NCBI GenBank assembly: GCA_022769125.1
Contig: JALEKN010000033.1
Span: 1-64,000 of the forward strand
Source: Agathobacter sp.
GTDB lineage: Bacteria; Bacillota; Clostridia; Lachnospirales; Lachnospiraceae
Length of the DNA: 64,000 nt
Reading direction: 5' to 3'
In this document: piece by piece, positions 27,047 to 37,555 of the stretch
Layout of the letters: the number at the start of each line of letters is the position of its first letter
How positions within the stretch are numbered: the first letter of the stretch is position 1
The notes under the pieces: model-generated
Told to the model about the DNA's origin: nothing
The model's input: the letters and a program-made list of their open reading frames with translations, nothing else
Database searches by the model: none
Program-made: the position numbers and the translations under genes

Positions 27047-27160
27047 ATATCTTTCCTCCTATAAAACCAGCAGTCCAATCATAATGTAAAAACAGGCTTT
27101 CTACAAGATGCATTTTACCCAAAATAGGAGGAAAACTTGCCTGATTGTATGTCAGTTTTT

Positions 27161-30100
27161 CTATAGCTGTCCATACAATTCGATATTTTTTGCATGGTCC
27201 CCACCATACAGGAAGTAGTAACTTATCTGTGCCCTGCCCTCGGTGTAAATATATGGACCATACATCGGAATTCCGCAAAACATAACTGTCTGGTCTGAAT
27301 CAATTGCAAGCGCATATCCCTTTTTAGAAAGCACAAGCGGCTTACGAAGCTGCTTGCCGCCAAAGGAAATATATCTTGCTTTCTTGTCCAGATCCATCAG
27401 ATCTGTTGCAAGAATTCCTTTTGCCTTAAGCTTTTCGTTTTTATCAAATGCAAAAAAATTCCATGTCCTGTTATCTTCCAATAATCTGGGTTCCGCAGGC
27501 TTCTCACTGAGAAGAGGCGTTTTATCAGTAGTTAAAAACTGCAGGGATCCATCCTTCTTATTGATATGGACAATCAGACGTTCCGTTGCAACCTCCACCA
27601 CGGATGGAGACTCTTTTGCTGTCCATCTCACGCGATGTTCCCCGGCAGCCACCTTTTCTTCTGCTGCACTCCTTGAGAAAGCAATGTGTACGCACAACTC
27701 ATTGACCGGTGTGATGGTAAGCACCCCATACCTGCTGGTTACAGCCAACGAAGTCTTAGACTTTTTTACCCAGCGGACAGAAGTATCCGGTCTGGTATGA
27801 CCTTTTACAACAAGCTCCCTGTTATCCGGCTGCTCCCCATATTGATATGGCGACTCATTAATTCTGGCTGTCACCGGCACAACCGGTTCCTGTTTGTTTT
27901 CCGTCCGGATGCTATTATTTGCAGCCGTAGCAGCCGCGACAGCAATACGTTTCGGTCCGATATAATTTCTTTGATCCATCTCACGGCTTCCATCCGCCTT
28001 TTGCTGTTCGAGCAGTTCCTTCGCCGTAAATGTCTGCCCCTTTTCTTCTTCCTCGTCCGAGTCTGTTTCGAACTCTTCCAGATGCTTTTTCTCAGGTACA
28101 TGTGTTGCAATTAAGGATGACAATGTCCCCTGATAAAAAACCGCCAGTTCATGCAAGGCACGCGTTGCTGACACATAAAGCATCTTGGTGTGTCCATTAT
28201 CCTGCGGATACTTTTTCTCCGATGGGTCAAATATCAGAACAGCATCGAATTCAAGACCCTTTGTGTATGCAACAGATAGTACCATCACTCCACTTACAAA
28301 ATCTGCAGTATCCCCTGTGATGTCTTTTACCGCAACATATTGGCCCAGTTCCGTGGAAACCTGCCTTGCCTCCTCATCATCCCTGCAGATGACCGCCAAA
28401 GTTTCATACCCGGTTTGCTGCCACTTAATGATTGTATCTGCACACGCCTTTATCAATGATACCCTGTCACTTCTCTGCTCAATCTTCACATCTTTGCCAT
28501 GCCGGATAATCGGCTCGACGGGATAAATGGCAAAATCCCCGTGACGCAGAATTTCCGTCGCAAAATTTGCAATCTCAACCGTATTCCGGTAGCTTTTGCG
28601 AAGCAGGCAAAACTTATCATATGTGCCTGTAAGCATCAGTTTTTTTAATTCTTCCCAATCGTTTAGACCATACTCAAAATGAATGTTCTGGGAAGTGTCA
28701 CCCATGATCGTGTAGGTGCATCCTCTCATACAGTAATTCAGTGCGGCATATGCCATTATCCCGAAATCCTGTGCCTCATCAATGATCACATGTGTTGCCT
28801 CCCGGACCGGATCGATCTCCTTGATCCGCTTGTACAGGTATGCAAGAGCAGCAAGATCGTAGACATCAAAGGAATTCTCTGCCGTGTCAATATCGAAGCC
28901 TCTTTGTTTCTGCTGTAATAAGAACTCCCGGTACAGTTCAAAAACAGATCCTTTCCACTCATCTTTTCCGTAATATGTACGATATTTCTTTTCCATCTCT
29001 TTCTTTTCTTCCGGTGTAAAAGAAATGTTTTTTCCCAGAATTTCGTTCTCATATTTGGAATAGAGAATTTCATTTAACATCAGCCGTTTGCTCTGCATAG
29101 ACATAAGCGGTGTCGATTCCAGATACGAATGTATCAGCCCTGTTCCCACAAGCAACACGCCTGTCTTGTCCATATAGACAGGTTCATCCGGTATATTTTT
29201 TTGTTCATATCTGCGGCAGAATTCCTCAAGTTCACAAAACCACTGCATCTTTCCCTTAATGCTATTCCGTGCATCATTTTTATCCACATCATGTACACAG
29301 TATTTATGTTCATCCCAATCTTCATACAGCAGGCGGATAAAGAGTTGTTCCATAGTCATCTGCCGCGCACCATAGACATCGAGTTCCGGCAGGACACTCG
29401 TGATGTAATTGAGCAAAATACGATTGCTTCCTATTATATAGAAATCCTCCGGCCGGAATTGGGATTCATAATTATATAAGATATATGAGATTCGATGCAT
29501 TGCAACAGTTGTCTTTCCGGATCCTGCCGCCCCCTGCACAATCATGTTTGTCTTTGGTGACCTCCGGATGATGCGATTCTGCTCCTTTTGGATTGTCGCA
29601 ATGATTTCTCCCAGTACCTCTGTCTTATTCTTAGACAGATACTTTGTCAAAAGTTCATCATTCGCGACCACATCCAGATCGTAAAAATCCTTTAACCGGT
29701 CATTTTCTATCTCATAGCTTCGTTTTCTTTTCAGCTCAATCTCGAAGGTTCCCTCCGTGCTTACCGTATAGGAACCCTTTCCCATCGCATTCTCATAATA
29801 CACGGAAGCCACCGGTGTTCTCCAATCAATAACGGCAGGCTCCATATTCTCGTTTGCGATTCCGACTCTTCCTATGTAGTAGGATTCTTCCTGATTTCCC
29901 TGGCTGTCACAAAAGTCTATCCGCCCAAAATACGGCTTTTTTCTTGCTTTTTCATGGCGCGAGATGTTATTCATCGCTTCCTTTAGCTGTGCCTTTGCGT
30001 TGTTCCAGAGAAATAGCCCCTCCTTATCCCCGGTGCTGTTCACATGCTGCATAATATCTTCTATATCACCGTTTAATTGTATAACCCGTCTCTTCTCACG

Positions 30101-30211
30101 TTCCAGATTTCTCTGTGCAAGCGCAATAGTTTTCGAAAGATACTGCTCCTCTGCCTCTGCCGACACTCCATACACACGCCCGCCACAATCTTTCTGCTTC
30201 GCCTGTCCCAT
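27161..30211 (-). CDS. HelD-type superfamily 1 helicase fused to a GH31 N-terminal-like domain
   Basis: 1016 residues. Residues ~1-705 match the UvrD-like HelD group that releases stalled RNA polymerase: N-terminal coiled coil (about 18-90), Walker A GAAGSGKT (227-234), IIDEAQDFG (476-484) and motif VI region MLYVSATRALHEL (677-689). An acidic linker covers ~706-785. Residues ~787-1016 resemble the beta-sandwich that precedes the barrel of GH31 alpha-glucosidases, with KGILATDLMDL, PLVLSKKGYALAID and YTEGRAQISYYFLYGGD. The chain stops where the GH31 barrel should begin. AAGGAGG precedes the ATG. HelD proteins are usually about 700-775 residues. The GH31 assignment is from memory of the family, not a search. 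Confidence 0.8.
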   Translation of the reverse strand: MGQAKQKDCGGRVYGVSAEAEEQYLSKTIALAQRNLEREKRRVIQLNGDIEDIMQHVNSTGDKEGLFLWNNAKAQLKEAMNNISRHEKARKKPYFGRIDFCDSQGNQEESYYIGRVGIANENMEPAVIDWRTPVASVYYENAMGKGSYTVSTEGTFEIELKRKRSYEIENDRLKDFYDLDVVANDELLTKYLSKNKTEVLGEIIATIQKEQNRIIRRSPKTNMIVQGAAGSGKTTVAMHRISYILYNYESQFRPEDFYIIGSNRILLNYITSVLPELDVYGARQMTMEQLFIRLLYEDWDEHKYCVHDVDKNDARNSIKGKMQWFCELEEFCRRYEQKNIPDEPVYMDKTGVLLVGTGLIHSYLESTPLMSMQSKRLMLNEILYSKYENEILGKNISFTPEEKKEMEKKYRTYYGKDEWKGSVFELYREFLLQQKQRGFDIDTAENSFDVYDLAALAYLYKRIKEIDPVREATHVIIDEAQDFGIMAYAALNYCMRGCTYTIMGDTSQNIHFEYGLNDWEELKKLMLTGTYDKFCLLRKSYRNTVEIANFATEILRHGDFAIYPVEPIIRHGKDVKIEQRSDRVSLIKACADTIIKWQQTGYETLAVICRDDEEARQVSTELGQYVAVKDITGDTADFVSGVMVLSVAYTKGLEFDAVLIFDPSEKKYPQDNGHTKMLYVSATRALHELAVFYQGTLSSLIATHVPEKKHLEEFETDSDEEEEKGQTFTAKELLEQQKADGSREMDQRNYIGPKRIAVAAATAANNSIRTENKQEPVVPVTARINESPYQYGEQPDNRELVVKGHTRPDTSVRWVKKSKTSLAVTSRYGVLTITPVNELCVHIAFSRSAAEEKVAAGEHRVRWTAKESPSVVEVATERLIVHINKKDGSLQFLTTDKTPLLSEKPAEPRLLEDNRTWNFFAFDKNEKLKAKGILATDLMDLDKKARYISFGGKQLRKPLVLSKKGYALAIDSDQTVMFCGIPMYGPYIYTEGRAQISYYFLYGGDHAKNIELYGQL

Positions 30212-30317
30212 ACAACCCTCCTTTTCCTGTCCTTATTATTGATTACCGCCCACAAAGCACCCTCACATACCAGCCAGCATATATCATCCTTTTGAATATT
30301 CTAAAGGTATTCTGCAG

Positions 30318-30347
30318 TTGGCTGTAAGTGCAAATTGGAGATATAGT
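30318..30347 (+). promoter_or_regulatory. Possible promoter upstream of the truncated chemoreceptor
   Basis: TTGGCT (30318-30323), 18 bp, TATAGT (30342-30347). It lies 65 bp before the first ATG of the truncated chemoreceptor frame. If real, it could express a soluble signalling fragment. Confidence 0.3.
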
Positions 30348-30411
30348 ATACTCGATTTTTGATCCGTTTTCAATTGAAAAGCTTGCAATTTGTTGACTTC
30401 TTTCGTTATTT

Positions 30412-31515
30412 ATGGTAGGCCAAAATGCGATCGGCAGAGCCATTGCCAAAGGTATCTCCGATCCTCTTAAGGATCTCGGTGATCGAATGGTAACCTTTGA
30501 AAGTGGAGATGTTTCCTCTCCATTTCCGACTTACGATAAAGATGACGAGGTCGGTGACATGATAAAAGCAGTTGGTTCAACCACATCCAAGCTTCAAAAG
30601 ATCATTGCAGATCTTGAACATCTGTTAGATGAAATGGCCAACGGCAACTTCAATATCACAAGTTCCTGTGAAGAGGAATACGTTGGGGAATTCAACGGCC
30701 TGCTTGTATCTGTCCGCCAATTATACACACATATGTCCTCTGCTCTTTCCGATGTACGCAATGCATCTGAGATGGTATCTGCCGGTGCAGGCAATCTCGC
30801 CGAAGGCGCACAGGCACTTGCCGAGGGTGCTACCGATCAGGCAGCTTCCGTAGAAGAGATGCAGGCTACCATGGATCAGATTACTTCCACCGTAGAGCAT
30901 AATCTCGAAGAAGTAAACGCCGCCTATGAGATGGCAAAACAGTGTGCTGCCGAGGCAGAAGAAAGCCGTGCCGAGATGGAAGTCATGATGGCCGCCATGA
31001 ATGGTATCAGCGAGACATCACAGAAGATCGAACAGATTATCGCCGAGATTGAAAATATCGCAAGCCAGACCAATCTTCTTTCCTTAAATGCAGCCATCGA
31101 AGCGGCGAGAGCTGGCGAGGCCGGCAAAGGCTTTGCGGTTGTTGCCGATCAGATCCGTACCCTTGCAGAACAGAGTGCCAATTCGGCGGTCAACACCAAG
31201 GAATTGATTGAGAATTCCCTTATCGAGGTAGATAACGGTAACAAAGCAGCCTTAAAGGCCTCTGAAGTATTGAGCAATGTTGTAGCATCCATCCAATCCA
31301 TTGCAGAGAGTTCCAAGGCACTCAGCGAATCTTCCCAGCTTCAGGTAGAAGCCATGGAGCAGGCAGACGCAGGAATCACAAGGATTTCCGAGGTTGTCCA
31401 GAACAATTCCGCAACCGCAGAAGAATCCTCTGCTACCAGCCAGGAATTATCTGCACAGGCTACCTGCTTAGACGAATTGGTTGCCAAATTCACTTTAAAT
31501 GAATCTGAACAATAA
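30412..31515 (+). CDS. Methyl-accepting chemotaxis protein lacking its N-terminal half
   Basis: 367 residues holding only a HAMP-like segment (about 10-70) and the cytoplasmic signalling coiled coil with the conserved hairpin tip ([20 protein letters not shown]). Full receptors are 550-750 residues with a periplasmic sensor and two membrane helices; here an in-frame stop lies just upstream (30394) and no helix precedes [12 protein letters not shown]. There is no ribosome-binding site at the first ATG. It is either the remnant of a 5'-deleted receptor gene or a soluble signalling protein. The 3' end is intact with a strong terminator. A full-length receptor converges from the other side. Confidence 0.75.
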   Translation: MVGQNAIGRAIAKGISDPLKDLGDRMVTFESGDVSSPFPTYDKDDEVGDMIKAVGSTTSKLQKIIADLEHLLDEMANGNFNITSSCEEEYVGEFNGLLVSVRQLYTHMSSALSDVRNASEMVSAGAGNLAEGAQALAEGATDQAASVEEMQATMDQITSTVEHNLEEVNAAYEMAKQCAAEAEESRAEMEVMMAAMNGISETSQKIEQIIAEIENIASQTNLLSLNAAIEAARAGEAGKGFAVVADQIRTLAEQSANSAVNTKELIENSLIEVDNGNKAALKASEVLSNVVASIQSIAESSKALSESSQLQVEAMEQADAGITRISEVVQNNSATAEESSATSQELSAQATCLDELVAKFTLNESEQ

Positions 31516-31520
31516 AATAC

Positions 31521-31553
31521 ATAGCCCGGGAGAAAACTCCCGGGCTATATTTT
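31521..31553. terminator. Terminator between two converging chemoreceptor genes
   Basis: A 12-bp GC-rich stem (31521-31532 with 31537-31548, arm ATAGCCCGGGAG), AAAA loop, then ATTTTT on the plus strand. It is well formed for the plus-strand gene and may also stop the minus-strand receptor gene. Confidence 0.85.
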
Positions 31554-31599
31554 TGATTACATATTCACATTTTATGAGTCGATGTTTAAAATCCCCTGT

Positions 31600-33774
31600 C
31601 TATTCCTCATCCTGTAAACGGAACTCTCCGATCAGGTTCTTAAGCTTTTCTGCCTGAGCTGCAAGTTCCTCGCTGCTTGCAGAGCTCTCTTCCGCCATTG
31701 CCGTATTTTCCTGAATGACAGCAGCAATCTGGTTTGCAGCCTCCGTAACCTGTCCTAAGGACTCTGACTGCTTCTGCGATGCCTGCGTAATTTCCTCGAT
31801 ATTCTTTACAAGCTTGTTCGTTGCATCAACCGACTCCAAAAGCTTTGCAGCGGTCTGGTCAACTACACGCTTTCCTTCTTCGACAGCGTTCATCGCCTGG
31901 ACGATCAGTGCATTTGAACTTTGTGATGCTTCCGCACTCTGCGCTGCAAGAACACCAACCTGCGTTGCCACGACGGAGAATCCTCTTCCGGCCTCGCCTG
32001 CTCTTGCCGCTTCGATTGAAGCATTCAGTGCAAGAAGATTGGTCTGATCCGCAATATCATTGATCGTATTGATAATGGAGCGTATCTGCAAGGAGGTCTG
32101 ATTGATGGTCTCCATTGCATCAACAACCTGCTGCATCTGCTCATTGCTCGCAACAATTTCATCACCGACAACCTTTGCAAGATCATTGGCTGCATTGGCG
32201 TTCTCGGCGTTTTTCTCGACCTGATCTGCTACATGAGTGATCGTAGCCTGAAGTTCATCAACGGAATTTGCCTGATCCATTGCCCCCTCCGTCAGCGATT
32301 GGGCGCCTTCCGAAATCTGTGCGGCATTGGACGCAACCATCTCGGAGGCTTCATTGATCTGCCATAAAGTATGTGACAGATCACTCAGTACTTTTTCCAG
32401 AGCGTCTTCAATCTCTTTGAAATCTCCCACATGTTCAACACCTGATCTGACATTGAAATTACCATCTGCCATCTCCTTAAGGTTGTGCGTAATATCTTCT
32501 ATCGTTGACCGCAGTCTGCTGGCCATCTCAGAGAAGCTGTTGGCAAGACCTCCGATCTCATCCTTATATTGAGCTTCAAGTGATACGGAAAAATCACCCT
32601 GCGCCAACTGCTCTGCGACATTCACAACCTTTGCGATCGGCTTAATGTATTTACGTAACAGGCGCCCGCTCAGCACTATAATAACGCCAAGAGTTGCGGC
32701 TGATACCAAAATCATCAGAAGAACCAGCTTTACGGTACTGCGGTTCAGATCACGCTTTGAAAGAGCGCTTGCCGCCCACCATGTCTGGCCTGCCGCATTA
32801 ATAGGCGCATAATAGCGCACAAGCTGTGTCCCGTCTGCTTTCCTCGTGCTTACATGAAAGCTCTCCCCGGTATCAATTCCAGCCTGTATCTTCGCATAAT
32901 CCTTTGCGGAAATCAGGTCCGGTAACAGCTGCCCCACAAAATCCATGGATTCACTATCATAGATCATCATCCCCTGCGGATTCAAAATATCGACGTACAT
33001 ACTTGGATATTTGGAATCGGTTGACCGCAGGCAGGAAAAAGTATCCAGCTTGATATCTACAAGCACAACACCCTTTGTCTGAACATTGTATACAATCGGA
33101 AAAGATGCACTGATCATGTATACCCCCTGATCCATGTATGGATCCGTAAAGGTACTCTGCTGCGTCTTGGCAGCCTCACGATAGTAATCCTTCTGGCTGT
33201 AGCTTTCGTACTCTCCGTAACTCTCAGCCTTCCCCTTCTTTGCATTCTCCTCATTGACATAGACTGTGTAATCCTTTACATTCGGATCGAACGCATTCTG
33301 CTCGAAGAATACACCTACACCACAGATTGCATCATTGTCCCTGACAATCGTGCTCGCTACGCTTATAATAAATGTCTCGGCCTCTTTATTTGTCTGCTGA
33401 AGTTCAACTTTATCGTAGACAGCACTCATTCCGGTCTGTCCCTTGTATCCCTTTTCCGAAAAAGCATCATAGTGCTTCTGCATATAGTCCTGCAAAATGC
33501 TTGCGGTATTCGAAGCCGTATTAAGGACATTCTGTACCATCAGACCGTTCTCTGTTGCGATACCCTCAAACTCTCCGTTTACCGTCCTGTTCAAAGAGCG
33601 TCCTGCCAAAGTAGCAGTGATCGCGATCAGAAGTGTCAGACAGATGACCAGCAGAAATGCCGTCACAGTAGAAATCTTGTAAATAAGACTCTGATTACGG
33701 AACTTATCCGATGCACTTATCTTCTTTACAATTTCTGTCTCCACCTTGTCGATTGCCTTCTTTTCCTTTGCCAT
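31600..33774 (-). CDS. Methyl-accepting chemotaxis protein with dCache-type sensor
   Basis: About 724 residues: basic cytoplasmic start, first membrane helix (about 35-58), large extracytoplasmic dCache-like sensor (about 70-345; contains [18 protein letters not shown] and DVYVDILNP-like strands), second helix (about 355-378), HAMP (about 380-435), then the signalling domain with [20 protein letters not shown]. dCache sensors bind amino acids, organic acids or similar small ligands. The ATG at 33774 has GGGA upstream; an in-frame ATG at 33810 has no ribosome-binding site. No other chemotaxis genes are in the window. Confidence 0.88.
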   Translation of the reverse strand: MAKEKKAIDKVETEIVKKISASDKFRNQSLIYKISTVTAFLLVICLTLLIAITATLAGRSLNRTVNGEFEGIATENGLMVQNVLNTASNTASILQDYMQKHYDAFSEKGYKGQTGMSAVYDKVELQQTNKEAETFIISVASTIVRDNDAICGVGVFFEQNAFDPNVKDYTVYVNEENAKKGKAESYGEYESYSQKDYYREAAKTQQSTFTDPYMDQGVYMISASFPIVYNVQTKGVVLVDIKLDTFSCLRSTDSKYPSMYVDILNPQGMMIYDSESMDFVGQLLPDLISAKDYAKIQAGIDTGESFHVSTRKADGTQLVRYYAPINAAGQTWWAASALSKRDLNRSTVKLVLLMILVSAATLGVIIVLSGRLLRKYIKPIAKVVNVAEQLAQGDFSVSLEAQYKDEIGGLANSFSEMASRLRSTIEDITHNLKEMADGNFNVRSGVEHVGDFKEIEDALEKVLSDLSHTLWQINEASEMVASNAAQISEGAQSLTEGAMDQANSVDELQATITHVADQVEKNAENANAANDLAKVVGDEIVASNEQMQQVVDAMETINQTSLQIRSIINTINDIADQTNLLALNASIEAARAGEAGRGFSVVATQVGVLAAQSAEASQSSNALIVQAMNAVEEGKRVVDQTAAKLLESVDATNKLVKNIEEITQASQKQSESLGQVTEAANQIAAVIQENTAMAEESSASSEELAAQAEKLKNLIGEFRLQDEE

Positions 33775-33902
33775 TTCTAATTCCCAACCCCTTCTCTGTT
33801 TTGTAGTCATAATTATAGCTACAACTATTAACAGTTTAGGGCTTATTGGTCAATTTTGCAATCATTTTCGCTCTTTTTCGTTCTTTTTCGCCACAGCTGA
33901 TT

Positions 33903-34670
33903 TTATTTCTGTTCTCTCACTCCGGTTAAATCCTTTACGATCTCCCCCGCAATGATAAGACCAGCTACCGCCGGTACAAAGGCTGTGCTGCCCGGAATAT
34001 CACGGCGTTCCGTGCACTTATGCGCCGCTCCTGGCGGACAGATGCAGTTCGTCCGACAGCTGATTCCCATATCCTCGACCGGACGTGTCGGCTTCTCATC
34101 AGAAAAAACAACCTTTAACTTCTTAACGCCCCGTTTCTTTAATTCCCGGCGCATTACCTTAGCCAGAGGATCCATCGTGGTCTGGTATATATCCGCGACC
34201 TTAAAGCGGCTGGCATCCAGCTTATTCCCTGCTCCCATAGCACTGATGACCGGGACATTCATCTGCTTCGCGCGCATGATAATCTCAAGCTTTGCAGTAA
34301 CCGTATCTACCGCATCTACCACATAGTCATACTCTTCAAACGGAAAATCATCTGCATTCTCCGGCAGGAAAAAACACTTATGTATGCGCACATCCGCTTT
34401 CGGATTGATTGAAAGTATCCGGTCTTTCATGACATCCACCTTGTACTTGCCGACTGTCTCTCGTGTTGCGATGATCTGTCGGTTCAGATTCGTCAGGCAC
34501 ACCTTGTCATCATCAACCAAATCAAATGCTCCGACGCCGCTTCGCACAAGCGCCTCGCAGACGTAACCGCCTACCCCGCCAATGCCAAACACTGCCACCC
34601 TCATACCATGAAGCTTCTCGATAGATTCTTCCCCGAAAAGCAGACTTGTTCTGGAAAATTGATTTAACAT
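33903..34670 (-). CDS. tcdA: tRNA threonylcarbamoyladenosine dehydratase (TcdA)
   Basis: 255 residues of the ThiF/MoeB/E1-like fold. Nucleotide-binding GIGGVGGYVCEAL, DDDKVCLTNLNRQ, and the C-terminal CRTNCICPPGA region are characteristic of TcdA, which uses ATP to convert t6A37 in tRNA to its cyclic form. GAGG precedes the ATG at 34670. Single gene between the chemoreceptor and HD-GYP units. Confidence 0.9.
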   Translation of the reverse strand: MLNQFSRTSLLFGEESIEKLHGMRVAVFGIGGVGGYVCEALVRSGVGAFDLVDDDKVCLTNLNRQIIATRETVGKYKVDVMKDRILSINPKADVRIHKCFFLPENADDFPFEEYDYVVDAVDTVTAKLEIIMRAKQMNVPVISAMGAGNKLDASRFKVADIYQTTMDPLAKVMRRELKKRGVKKLKVVFSDEKPTRPVEDMGISCRTNCICPPGAAHKCTERRDIPGSTAFVPAVAGLIIAGEIVKDLTGVREQK

Positions 34671-34684
34671 ATAAACCTCACTTT

Positions 34685-34710
34685 AAAAAGCGGATACGTT
34701 TCCGTATCCG
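34685..34710 (-). terminator. Terminator of the HD-GYP/P-type ATPase unit
   Basis: CGGATACG (34691-34698) pairs perfectly with CGTATCCG (34703-34710) across TTTC, with CTTTTTAAAG following on the minus strand. It lies 55 bp beyond the HD-GYP stop codon. Confidence 0.75.
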
Positions 34711-34764
34711 TTTGTATTCCTACTTGTTTAGTAGCTTTTATTGTACCCGCATCTTAAAGTATTG

Positions 34765-35376
34765 TCAAATCTTGTTTCGCACAACACTTGTCACCTCATC
34801 CCAATGGTCGAGCACATACCTGCCAACAATGGGATCATACATTTTGCCGAGATTTTTCTCAATTTCTTCATAGCAGTATTCAAAATCATGGGCCTTACGG
34901 TAGCAGCGGTTTGAGGTAATCGCATCAATGGAATCGCAGATGGCAATAATTCTTGCGCCAATCGGAATGTCCACCCCCGCAACCCCATTCGGATACCCCT
35001 TTCCGTCATACCGTTCATGGTGCATAAGAACAATGTCCGACAACTCACTGAGTTTATGTGATTTTCCAAGAATTTCCGCACCGATGATTGGGTGCTTCTT
35101 TATATATGCGAATTCTTCATCGGTCAGCTTGCCCGCCTTATTAAGCACCGCGTCGGGGACACCGATTTTTCCGATATCATGTAAATGTGCCGCAATATGG
35201 ATTTTCGTGGTATCCTCCTTTTTAAGTCCGATCAGGCGGCATACCTGAAGTGCCATATCACTGACACGTTCCGAATGTCCTGCGGTATATGAATCCCTCG
35301 CATCAAGTGCACATGTAATGCAGTCTATAATCTCATGATAATCAATCTCATTCCCGCAAAATTCACAATCTGTCAT
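34765..35376 (-). CDS. HD-GYP domain phosphodiesterase
   Basis: 203 residues, almost entirely one HD-GYP domain: HLHDIGKIGVP (HD motif) and HHERYDGKGYPNG (GYP motif), plus metal-ligand histidines between them. Such proteins hydrolyse c-di-GMP or related dinucleotides. The N-terminus carries CEFCGNEIDYHE, a possible small metal site. The ATG at 35376 is preferred because AAAGGAG lies 7-8 nt upstream; a GTG at 35382 would sit on the ribosome-binding site. It starts 2 bp after the P-type ATPase stop, so the two are co-translated. Confidence 0.9.
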   Translation of the reverse strand: MTDCEFCGNEIDYHEIIDCITCALDARDSYTAGHSERVSDMALQVCRLIGLKKEDTTKIHIAAHLHDIGKIGVPDAVLNKAGKLTDEEFAYIKKHPIIGAEILGKSHKLSELSDIVLMHHERYDGKGYPNGVAGVDIPIGARIIAICDSIDAITSNRCYRKAHDFEYCYEEIEKNLGKMYDPIVGRYVLDHWDEVTSVVRNKI

Positions 35377-35378
35377 GG

Positions 35379-37484
35379 TCACTCTCCTTTATGTCCGCAT
35401 CCCGGAGTATCTGTTTTCCATCCTTGCATACCACGCATACTGATCATAAGCGTTGACGTATTATGCAACAGTGCGGAGGTGGTCGGCTGAATCACTCCAA
35501 GCACACCAAGCAGAATCAAACCGGAATTAATGCCAACGATCTGACCGTAATTTTTATGGATGCGGTGTACCAGATTTCTGCTGATCGCACGCAATGCGAC
35601 AAGTTCATACAGATTATCTGCCTCAACGGTAATGTCCGCGGCTTCCCTTGCAATCTGGGCGCCATCGCTGATTGCGATACCGACATCTGCTGCCGAGAGA
35701 GCCGGGGAATCATTTACCCCGTCACCGATCATGATAACCTTTCTTCCGAGTGCCTGTTCCTTATCCACAAATGCCGCCTTGTCCTCCGGCAGAACCTCTG
35801 AATAATACTCATCCACGCCTATCTTCTCTGCAACTGCCGCTGCCGTCCGTTCACTGTCCCCTGTCATCATCACAAGCTTTGTAAAGCCAGCCTCACGCAA
35901 CAAGGTAATAACCTCTTCTGCTTCTTCCCTGATTGGATCCAAGATACAGATTACCGCGATAAGCATTCCCTCCATCGCCAGATACAGCTGTGAGCAATCC
36001 TTCGGAAGATTTGCAAAAAGTTCTTCCTTTCCCTGTGGTATTTTACACTGTTCATCCTCAAATACAAAATGATAACTTCCGATCACAACCTTCTTGCCAT
36101 CAATTCTTGAAGAGATGCCATGTGCCACGATATATTCCACTTTGGAATGATTCTCCTCGTGGATCAGGCATTTTTCTTTTGCCGCATTTACGACGGCCTT
36201 CGCCATGGAATGCGGGAAATGTTCCTCCAGGCACGCAGCAATTCTAAGAAGTTCATCCGGTTTTTCCCCATTAAAGGAGATCACCTGGGATACCACCGGC
36301 TGAGCCTTGGTCAGCGTTCCTGTTTTATCAAAAAGGATAGTATCCGCTTCTGCCATCCGCTCCAAGAACTTTCCACCCTTCACCGTAATATGATGCCTGT
36401 TCGCCTCACGAATTGCCGCAAGAACCGTGATTGACATGGAAAGCTTTAATGCACAGGAAAAATCTACCATCAACACGGAAAGTGCTTTCGTTGTATTTCT
36501 GGTAATAAGATAGGTCAGTCCTGTTCCAAGCAATGTGTATGGGACAAGCCTGTCTGCAAGATGTTCTGCGCGGCTTTCCATACCGGATTTCAGTTTCTCG
36601 GTCTCCTCGATCATCGCAACAATCTTTTCGTACTTTGTTGAGCCATTTACTTCCTTGACCTGTACAACCAATTCACCCTCTTCAAGTACTGTTCCGGCAT
36701 ATACATAACCATTTTCTTTCTTCTCCACCGGTACAGACTCCCCGGTCAGCGATGATTGGTTGACCATTCCGGTTCCCCGTATAACAATTCCATCAAACGG
36801 TATGACATTGCCCATATGTATGATCACATAATCCCCGGCTTTTACGGTATTGGCATCTACAAGAACCTCTGTATCTCCTGTTTCCATCCATACCTTTGTA
36901 ATATTAAGCGACATGCTTCGTGCCAGATCGTCCACAGACTTTTTGTGCGTCCACTCCTCCAGTGTCTCACCGATATCCAGTAAGAACATTACAGAGCCTG
37001 CTGTATTCATATCGCCCCGCAGAACAGACACGCCGATTGCTACTCCATCCAGAAGAGCCACCTCAATTTCCCTGTTCCAGACAGACTGCAAAGCCTTTTT
37101 GATATATTTGAGTGACTTAAACGCGGTGATCGTGCACCTTACCGGATATGGCAGAATAACCTTGTTGATATATCGCATCAGTACCTTCTGCGTCAGCTTT
37201 TCCTGATACTCCCGGTTCGTCTGTCTGCCGGATAGTTCAAGAGCCGACTGCGGTACAGAGACATTCTGATATGCAAACTGCTGCAAAATACGGATCATTC
37301 CGGCACGATCCGCACTGTAGCAGATCACAACATCCTGTGTTCTCTCATATACCTTCGCCTCCGTAACCACCTCGCAATGCTCCAGATAATATTGCAGGGT
37401 ATCCGCCTGCTCATCGTTCATCTTCTTCTGCGCAACGTGGATACGCATACGTCCTTTTATCTCATGTAATATCTGAAATTTCAT
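35379..37484 (-). CDS. P1B-type heavy-metal ATPase with SCAL motif
   Basis: 701 residues. An HMA-like N-terminal region (about 1-75) lacks the usual CXXC. The actuator domain has SLTGES, the phosphorylation site is DKTGTLT, and the hinge GDGVNDSPAL is present. The membrane metal site is DFSCALKLS in place of the common CPC, close to the SCA form of CtpC-like manganese/zinc exporters. Metal therefore uncertain; I favour a divalent cation such as Mn or Zn over Cu. A DUF6110-like gene lies upstream and HD-GYP downstream in the same direction. A Fur-like palindrome lies before the DUF6110 gene. Confidence 0.88.
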   Translation of the reverse strand: MKFQILHEIKGRMRIHVAQKKMNDEQADTLQYYLEHCEVVTEAKVYERTQDVVICYSADRAGMIRILQQFAYQNVSVPQSALELSGRQTNREYQEKLTQKVLMRYINKVILPYPVRCTITAFKSLKYIKKALQSVWNREIEVALLDGVAIGVSVLRGDMNTAGSVMFLLDIGETLEEWTHKKSVDDLARSMSLNITKVWMETGDTEVLVDANTVKAGDYVIIHMGNVIPFDGIVIRGTGMVNQSSLTGESVPVEKKENGYVYAGTVLEEGELVVQVKEVNGSTKYEKIVAMIEETEKLKSGMESRAEHLADRLVPYTLLGTGLTYLITRNTTKALSVLMVDFSCALKLSMSITVLAAIREANRHHITVKGGKFLERMAEADTILFDKTGTLTKAQPVVSQVISFNGEKPDELLRIAACLEEHFPHSMAKAVVNAAKEKCLIHEENHSKVEYIVAHGISSRIDGKKVVIGSYHFVFEDEQCKIPQGKEELFANLPKDCSQLYLAMEGMLIAVICILDPIREEAEEVITLLREAGFTKLVMMTGDSERTAAAVAEKIGVDEYYSEVLPEDKAAFVDKEQALGRKVIMIGDGVNDSPALSAADVGIAISDGAQIAREAADITVEADNLYELVALRAISRNLVHRIHKNYGQIVGINSGLILLGVLGVIQPTTSALLHNTSTLMISMRGMQGWKTDTPGCGHKGE

Positions 37485-37518
37485 TTGTATCAGTCCTTTT
37501 ATTTCCTATAAAGTGAAA

Positions 37519-37542
37519 ACACCTGCAGTATCCCGCAGGTGT
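37519..37542. terminator. Hairpin between DUF6110-like gene and P-type ATPase
   Basis: ACACCTGC (37519-37526) pairs with GCAGGTGT (37535-37542). On the minus strand it is followed by TTTTCACTTT, a weak T tract, so it may only partly terminate and set lower expression of the ATPase than of the upstream gene. Confidence 0.45.
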
Positions 37543-37555
37543 CCGTTTTTCTTCT

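Noticed and set aside
27091-27142. CAGGC/GCCTG hairpin after the helicase gene
   Set aside because: Only five base pairs over a long loop; noted as possible but not supported as a terminator.
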